A stretch of DNA of 64,000 nt. It comes from Paraspadella gotoi. Lineage: Eukaryota > Chaetognatha. The stretch lies in the NCBI GenBank assembly GCA_051294375.1, contig CM119267.1, positions 19,605,546 through 19,669,545 of the forward strand, read 5' to 3'. Below, piece by piece: positions 58,700 through 64,000 of this stretch (position 1 is the stretch's first letter; the number at the start of each line of letters is the position of its first letter). Made by a program: the position numbers and the translations under genes. Below the pieces are notes generated by a model. That model saw nothing but the letters and a program-made list of their open reading frames with translations. It did not search any database and was not told the origin of the DNA.

Positions 58700-60024
58700 G
58701 AGCGCGCGCATCGTCGGCCGAAAGTCGCGACTTCTCGCGCGCACGCACGCGAGGGTCACGCGCCCCGACGAGACGCGTCGAGCTCGCCCGCAGTTCGGGC
58801 CATCGTGGTCACGTTTAAGGTCATAATTCACCGATAACTCATGGCGACATGGGGGGGGGGTTGTTAGATCGAAGGGGTGGCTTGTTCCTTCGACGTCACA
58901 TCTCGGACGAGGAAAGAAAGCAATGTGGGCGAGGGTGTCCCGAATGTGAATTTCGCCGCTCGAATGCCAATGAGTCGCGTCCCGGGATGAAGAGCGAGAG
59001 AAAGTTACGAAGCGATGGGGCGGAAGTAAGAGCGACGGTCATCTGCAGGAGGAAGGAAAGAAAATCTTACATGTTCGAGTGCGGAAGCGAGAAAAAGTAA
59101 TAGAAATGTTTTCAAGTGTTCTGTGAGGTCACGGCCGCGTGAAAAACGGGATTAAATTATTTTTATAAAAACATATATGTACTTCGGTAACCAAGAGCAA
59201 AAGTACATACAATTAATAATAGGTAATACTAATAAATCCTTCGACTTTAAAACTAAAAAAAAACAAAAAAAAAACTAGGAACCGGTGATGAGTAGCATAG
59301 ATTCCGCATAGGTCCATAGGAGCGAAAGCTTATGATCCGTGAAAACTCCGAAAGAAAAAAATGAATGTGAAAATCTGTGTTATGAATATGGAACATCGAA
59401 TTATATAGAAGTTGGACAACAGGATCCAGGAACGATCATCCGCATTGTTTGTTTACATTTTTAACAAGAAAAATTAAAAAAAAGGATGATGCTTCGTTTT
59501 GCCGAGAGCGTCATCTAATCGCCAATAACTGATCAGGGAGAAAGAGAGAGATTAAAAAGCGATCTGCATTTATAAGTAGATTTTTTTAAAAATCCCAAGC
59601 CATCCTTCTCCGGGATATTTTCCGAGGCTTTCGCATCGTGGGTGACTTAGATTTTGAAACCGTTAATTTTAAAAACAAAGAAGACTTGAAAGAAACCGAA
59701 AAGATAAAAATTAATCTTAAAATCTTCATCCACGTGGCAACAAATTGAAACCATGCGGGAGTAAGATATGGAAGGATATCGCGAATAGCTGCCGAATTGA
59801 AACATTGAGCGAGATATGTGAGGGAGAGGGAGAAAAGAGGGTGCAGGAGGAAAGAGAGATAAGGAGATAAGATCATCGTTAGGCAAGTATACCCTCGCGA
59901 AAAAAAGGCCTGAATGGGATTCATTGAAATTAAAATATATTATTTAAAAGTTTAAAATTTTAGAGAAATAATTTTTATAAAATAATAATAAATCATTTCA
60001 TTTCTAATAATAAATAAAATTTTG
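58700..60024. other. upstream of POSH, no gene supported
   Basis: A GC-rich block (58680-58840) containing many CGCG and GCGCGC steps lies just upstream of the POSH start and may be the promoter or 5' UTR. Beyond it sequence is A/T-rich with short low-complexity frames. Confidence 0.4.
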
Positions 60025-60273
60025 TGGCGGTATATTCACACCGCCTCACGTCCACCATCCTTCAGCCAAATCCATTGGCTCAGAGGGGGAACACACCATC
60101 CCAGGCGTAGTGTTCCATCCACAGTCCTAACGACTTCCCTCTGCGTTGGCAAAGCGAGACCGTCCTAGGGTAACCGCGCCAGTGACTGGAGGCGTCACTG
60201 AGGGTCGGAAGCCCCCAAAGCCAACAGTGAGATGCCCCATCCCAATGGGCATCACAGCAACCCGGCTGTTGCC
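60025..60273. repeat. dispersed repeat family A, copy 2 (longer)
   Basis: About 250 bp with the same core as 55640-55750 in the same orientation, continued by GGTAACCGCGCCAGTGACTGG and ATGCCCCATCCCAATGGGCAT (a short palindrome). It ends near CCCGGCTGTTGCC. Composition is much more GC-rich than the flanks. No coding potential. Confidence 0.8.
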
Positions 60274-62070
60274 ATAATTTAATAATTATCAAAATTGTGA
60301 ATTTTCTTATCACATTTACAAGTTAAATTTGATTGCAAGAATTCGTTTATAGAAATTTTTGTAACGTCTCTCACCGCAGGTCATTTTTGTAGCTGGTTGT
60401 ACAATGTACATTTGTATAGTGATAAACTTAACTTTATCGAATAACAAGTAAAAATTGCAAGTAGTAATTAAAAATAGCAGAGCAGAAAATAAAATAGCTC
60501 GATTCAGAAAAACACTTAAGTTATTTAATCTTAAAAATTTTCGCAAAGGTGTCCTTTTTCCGGTAAAGTAAACGCGCAGAGCGGAACCGGCGCGGCAGCC
60601 CATATCCGGTCAGCTGCTGAACGTCTTGTATAAGGACGAAGACAAACGTGGAAAGAGAGAATGAAGAGAAAGAGAGAAAGAGAGAAAGAGAGAGAGAAGA
60701 GCGAGGGATATCAGATCGGTGTGGAAAAAGAAAGCGGAAGCGACGTTTAAGTGACGCAAAGAATGGGGAGGAGAAAAATCGAGAATACGCGAGGGAGGAA
60801 AGAAAAAAAAACTGGGAAAGGCACAAACTCTCCTCGCGCTGGAAAGGAGAAAAAGAGATAGAGAGCGAGTGAGAGACGAACGCCAATCAAAGGCAAAGGC
60901 ACAGCGTCTCGACTCACATCTCTCCCATCATGCAGGGATCACTGCGGAAAAGGAGGAGGAAGAGGAAGCCTATGTATTCTGTTAAAGCCGAGGCGCGCGT
61001 TGTTGGTTCTTGCCTGGGAGGAGGAAGGAAGGAAGAAAAATGGGCACGGAGTGAAGATGGGGGGGGGGGAAAGGAAAGAGCCAGAGAAATACGACGACGG
61101 AAAAATCAGACTTTTTTTTCTTCACAGCGAAAAACGCATCGGTTTTACCGACATGCGGAAATGGGTTAGAGGGTGGAAATGGCTTAAGAGAAATCAAAAT
61201 GAGGAAAACCATGCCAGACTTATTATTTTTTTATTATTAATATTAACGAGTCGATCTATTTAAAGCCAGAATATAACATTCAATATCGATTTACATAATT
61301 TGTTTCCAATATATCGAATTTTAAAGAGAAAATGGCCAGTTTTACAACAAATTAACTTTTGGATCAGCCTCAAAATTACTGTTAGTTATCCTAGGGTTCT
61401 TCAATAATCTTCCTATGAAATTGGTACAACCAATATATGTGACATAAGCTTAAAGTTATAGTATAGTATAGTATCTTGAAGCTTTGTTTCAAAATTAATA
61501 AATAAATGACAAGGCATTCATTCACAATAATACCCTAATTCGTTGAACCCGTGATCAAGGGTTCAAATCAATCCACACTAAACGTGATTCGACAGTGCCA
61601 GTCAACCAGTGACAAAAGCCGATGTCTGAGTTTTGGAATTCCCCAATCCAAAACGTACATCACAGGCAATCCCACTTTTCCCAATTTTTTTAATATATTG
61701 TTTTTCAAAAAAAAAAAAAAAAAAAAAAAAAAACTGCCGTAATGCAGGTTCACTTTGATAAATTTCGTAATTTTGTTCAATCTCACTCACGAGCAAAGGG
61801 CTTCGGTCGACAGAAGTTCCTGCATAAGACCAGTACACAAATTTTTATTTCCCTTTTTTTATCACGTATGTTATTAGGGGTTAATTAGTTTAGCTCATTT
61901 TACATCAACTTTACCGTGCAGGTATTCGATTCAACGGTCAAAGCTTAATAACAGCGACTTTGATATGTAGTGATACGAAAAAAAACTTGTAATGAGGGTA
62001 AATTTCTGAAGAAGCAGAATTTTTACTTTGACAGTGGATCTTACTATCAATCCTTCAGTTCCCATTAAAA
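60274..62070. other. intergenic, no gene supported
   Basis: Contains GAAA/GAGA-rich sequence (60640-60900), a poly-G run near 61060 and a poly-A run (61710-61733). The frames here are charged low complexity, and no splice-linked gene could be built. A possible first exon or promoter of an upstream gene near 60550-60640 (GC-rich) cannot be confirmed. Confidence 0.45.
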
Positions 62071-62150
62071 CAATTGCGCTATGAAGGCTTACATTGAAGC
62101 TGAAACATGTCCGAAATGTGTTTCTTTATAAAACTCGTACGTAAACAATT
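62071..62150 (+). ncRNA. degenerate hammerhead ribozyme copy
   Basis: CTATGA replaces CTGATGA (one base missing in the core). Stem II GGCTT..AAGCT, GAAAC and ATGTC are intact, stem I is GCG/CGA-type, and the downstream TTTCTTTATAAAACTCGTAC matches the flank of the 34.4-kb copy. Probably inactive. Confidence 0.6.
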
Positions 62151-62177
62151 CATTTTCTACTTCAAACTTAAAAATTA

Positions 62178-62420
62178 TAGTGGACTAAAATCCACCAATC
62201 GTTCATCAGCGGCCGTTGGTGCCGGAGGCAAGTCATTCGCCTCCCAACCCAAAGGTCCGGGGTTCTAGCCCGGTGGCCGCCTAGCAGTTAAGAGGGACGG
62301 GGCGATTAACCCGCCTGTAACAGCCTGTTACAGCCTGTTACAGCCTGATCCGAAGCTCAGGGACTGCTTAAAATTGAACGGTTCTGTCACTAACATATAA
62401 CAATTATCACTGTCTCTTCA
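62178..62420 (+). mobile_element. tRNA-derived SINE-like repeat, copy A
   Basis: A short hairpin head (GTGGACTAAAATCCAC) is followed by a 72-nt tRNA-like segment (62209-62280). Its end pairs are GCGGCC/GGCCGC, its T-arm is CCGGG-GTTCTAG-CCCGG, and it has a GGAGGC/GCCTCC central stem. A body follows with repeated CAGCCTGTTA units and the tail AACGGTTCTGTCACTAAC ending at about 62420. The B box reads GGTTCTAGCCC, one change from the GGTTCRANNCC consensus. Confidence 0.65.
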
Positions 62421-62454
62421 TTGGTGAGCCCGACTTCCGAACACAACAGCAACA

Positions 62455-62575
62455 ACAACACTTTCAGGCGACATGCCTCAACCTGGCGATGCACTTTCCA
62501 CCAACAACACATCAGGCAACATGCCTCAACTTGGTGACGCACTTTCCACCAACAACAACAATTCACTGTAGAGAC
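62455..62575. repeat. two tandem ~50-bp units between the SINE copies
   Basis: CAGGCGACATGCCTCAACCT..GCACTTTCCACCAACAAC is repeated as CAGGCAACATGCCTCAACTT..GCACTTTCCACCAACAAC. CAA-rich spacers follow each unit. Confidence 0.8.
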
Positions 62576-62610
62576 GCAACAGACTTCTCCCTACGGGAGG
62601 GGGGATGTAT

Positions 62611-62801
62611 GGTGGACTAAAATCCACCAACCGTTCATCAGTGGCAATTTGTGCCGGAGGCAAGTCATTCGCTCCCAACCCAAAGGTCCAGGGTTCTAGC
62701 CCGGTGGCCGCCTAGCAGTTAAGAGGGACGGGGCACTTAACCCGCCTGTAACACGGTGTTACAGCCTGATCCGAAGCTCAGGGACTGCTTATATTGAACG
62801 G
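62611..62801 (+). mobile_element. tRNA-derived SINE-like repeat, copy B
   Basis: Same order as copy A: hairpin head GGTGGACTAAAATCCACC, tRNA-like part (about 62640-62710), the GTGGCCGCCTAGCAGTTAAG junction and the TCCGAAGCTCAGGGACTGCT body. It has fewer CAGCCTGTTA units and lacks the long tail. The 5' acceptor strand is mutated (GTGGCAATTT). Confidence 0.65.
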
Positions 62802-62897
62802 TAGAGCGTAGTGAAAGTTAAATACGAAAATTCTAAATGTCAATCAATACCATCAATGGATATTAATTTGTAAACAAAATTTATGTTCTTCAATTTT

Positions 62898-63278
62898 CGC
62901 AGTAGGCTATATTTATATATAGTACTATCCTTATAAAATCGAAAAAATTCAAAATAGGCTTTTCTTAATTTTGATTGCAGATTTGAATTCCTCGTCAAAA
63001 GTTGATAAAAGAAAATATAAATCATTTTTAAATATTTTTTCAATAAGTGGGTTAAAAATTAAAAAAAATTTATTGAATATATAAAATTTTAATTTTCAGC
63101 TTAAAATATAGGTTTTTTTATATTTGATCAACTTAATGAAAGAATTTTTAAAAAAGAGTTATATTTCTTTATATCAACTTTTCATGACGAATCCAAATCT
63201 GCAAAAAAATCTTTAAGAAATAATTTTAGAATTTTAACATTTAGTGGATTAGTACTAGTATAAATATAGCCTACTGCG
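62898..63278. mobile_element. 381-bp near-palindromic foldback element
   Basis: The left end is CGCAGTAGGCTATATTTATA; the right end is TATAAATATAGCCTACTGCG. The arms match over almost their whole length (landmarks GCAGATTTGAATTCCTCG against CGAATCCAAATCTGC, and AAAGTTGATAAA against TATCAACTTT), leaving nearly no spacer. The A/T-rich interior is non-coding. No clear target-site duplication was identified. Confidence 0.8.
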
Positions 63279-63396
63279 TAAATTTTAAAATTTATTATAA
63301 AATTTTTTTATACATAAATGTTAATTAGCATAATGTTGTTCATTCCTCACTTTTAGAATTTTAATTAAAGTTAAATTGATAATTTTTACTACGCCT

Positions 63397-63444
63397 TATT
63401 GAACGGTTCTGTCACTAACATATAACAATTATCACTGTCTCTTC
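63397..63444 (+). mobile_element. isolated SINE tail fragment
   Basis: TTGAACGGTTCTGTCACTAA and the following CATATAACAATTATCACTG match the tail of SINE copy A exactly, without the tRNA-like head. Confidence 0.7.
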
Positions 63445-63679
63445 AAAATTTAAATTTATTATAAATTTTAAAATTTATATTACTGAACAAAAAAAATGTT
63501 TATTGCACAAACTGAGACTCGACGCTAGAGGGATAACAAAATTAAATGGATTAACAAAGCACCGACCGGTAGTACCTTAGGTTGTTGCGGACGTCGAATA
63601 GTAAAAGTAAAAAAAATTATAATATGAACACTTGATAATAATCATCACGTTTTCCTTTAAATTATATTAAAAATCAAAA

Positions 63680-63873
63680 GGTTAATTTTTACTTTCGCCG
63701 ACCGCGGTTTTGGCGGATTTTAAAAAACCTCTTGAAAATATTTATATTTTTTTTTTAAATTTAAAAAATATTACTTAATTACCCTAACCCTAAACCTTAA
63801 CCCTAAACCACCCCTAAACCACTTTTAACCCTAACCCTTCCCAAACCCCGGTCGGCGAAAGTAAAAGTAACCC
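63680..63873. mobile_element. telomere-like-repeat MITE, copy 3 (most complete)
   Basis: Left end GGTTAATTTTTACTTTCGCC then GACCG; right end CGGTCGGCGAAAGTAAAAGT then AACCC. The ~24-bp ends are inverted copies. The interior contains an A/T-rich part and degenerate CCCTAA, CCCTAAACC and ACCCTTAACC units (about 63780-63838). The flanks are A/T-rich, without an obvious target-site duplication. Confidence 0.78.
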
Positions 63874-64000
63874 AATAAAAATTTTAGCATACTATTAGGA
63901 AATTTAAAAAAATTTTCAGGTAAAGAAACGTCAAGTAGTTTTCTAACTAATAAAAGTTACAAAAATAATATACAATGAAAGAATTACAAGCTTAATCAAG

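Noticed and set aside
60930-61169. Lys/Arg-rich + strand frame beginning MQGSLRKRRRKRK
   Set aside because: It is purine-rich low complexity running into a poly-G tract; no donor or homologous domain.

Overview
The window is animal (metazoan) nuclear DNA, probably from an invertebrate. The reasons are multi-exon genes with GT-AG introns, animal-specific families (POSH/SH3RF, arfaptin, glycogen-targeting PP1 subunit, heme oxygenase, a secretin/adhesion-type 7TM receptor), long CT/GA microsatellites, TTAGGG-type telomere-like repeats inside mobile elements, and hammerhead-ribozyme repeats of the kind known from Penelope-like elements. I cannot name the species. There are assembly gaps at 12226-12250 and 36913-36922. 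All gene models were built by eye from splice signals, reading phase and family resemblance.

1-14.3 kb is repeat DNA with no gene I can support. It holds a ~70-bp satellite (about 2145-9017) broken by foreign segments, GA/CT microsatellites, a 9-bp AAGTATCCT minisatellite (10856-12180), a directly duplicated unit (1-340 and 10556-10930) and an inverted duplication (9018-9570 against 13690-14260). Scattered one-base insertions left of the first gap suggest either old satellite or poorly polished read sequence. 14.3-18.8 kb is mostly simple sequence, ending in a 1.4-kb pyrimidine-rich tract.

18.8-36 kb carries, on the + strand, a divergent 7TM receptor (18814-24556) and an arfaptin gene (25973-30876) with a small uncharacterised gene (26979-27690) in its third intron. 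On the - strand it carries a two-TM acidic-tail protein (32032-32893) and a Gly/Tyr/Cys-rich protein ending in seven copies of an 8-residue basic repeat (34802-35732). Between these two lie a telomere-like element and an inverted pair of hammerhead ribozymes (34.08-34.6 kb).

36.6-58.65 kb is one large - strand gene, a 24-exon POSH/SH3RF homologue (RING plus four SH3 domains, about 1510 residues). Its 9.9-kb first intron contains two complete nested genes: a heme oxygenase (- strand, 48807-50413) and a PP1 glycogen-targeting subunit (+ strand, 52684-55021). The exons join in frame throughout.

58.7-64 kb has no gene I can support. It holds dispersed repeats, tRNA-derived SINE copies, a 381-bp near-palindrome, a degenerate hammerhead copy and another telomere-like element. 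The genes are ordinary signalling, trafficking and metabolic genes with no sign of an operon-like joint pathway. The unusual content is in the repeats and in the low-complexity proteins.
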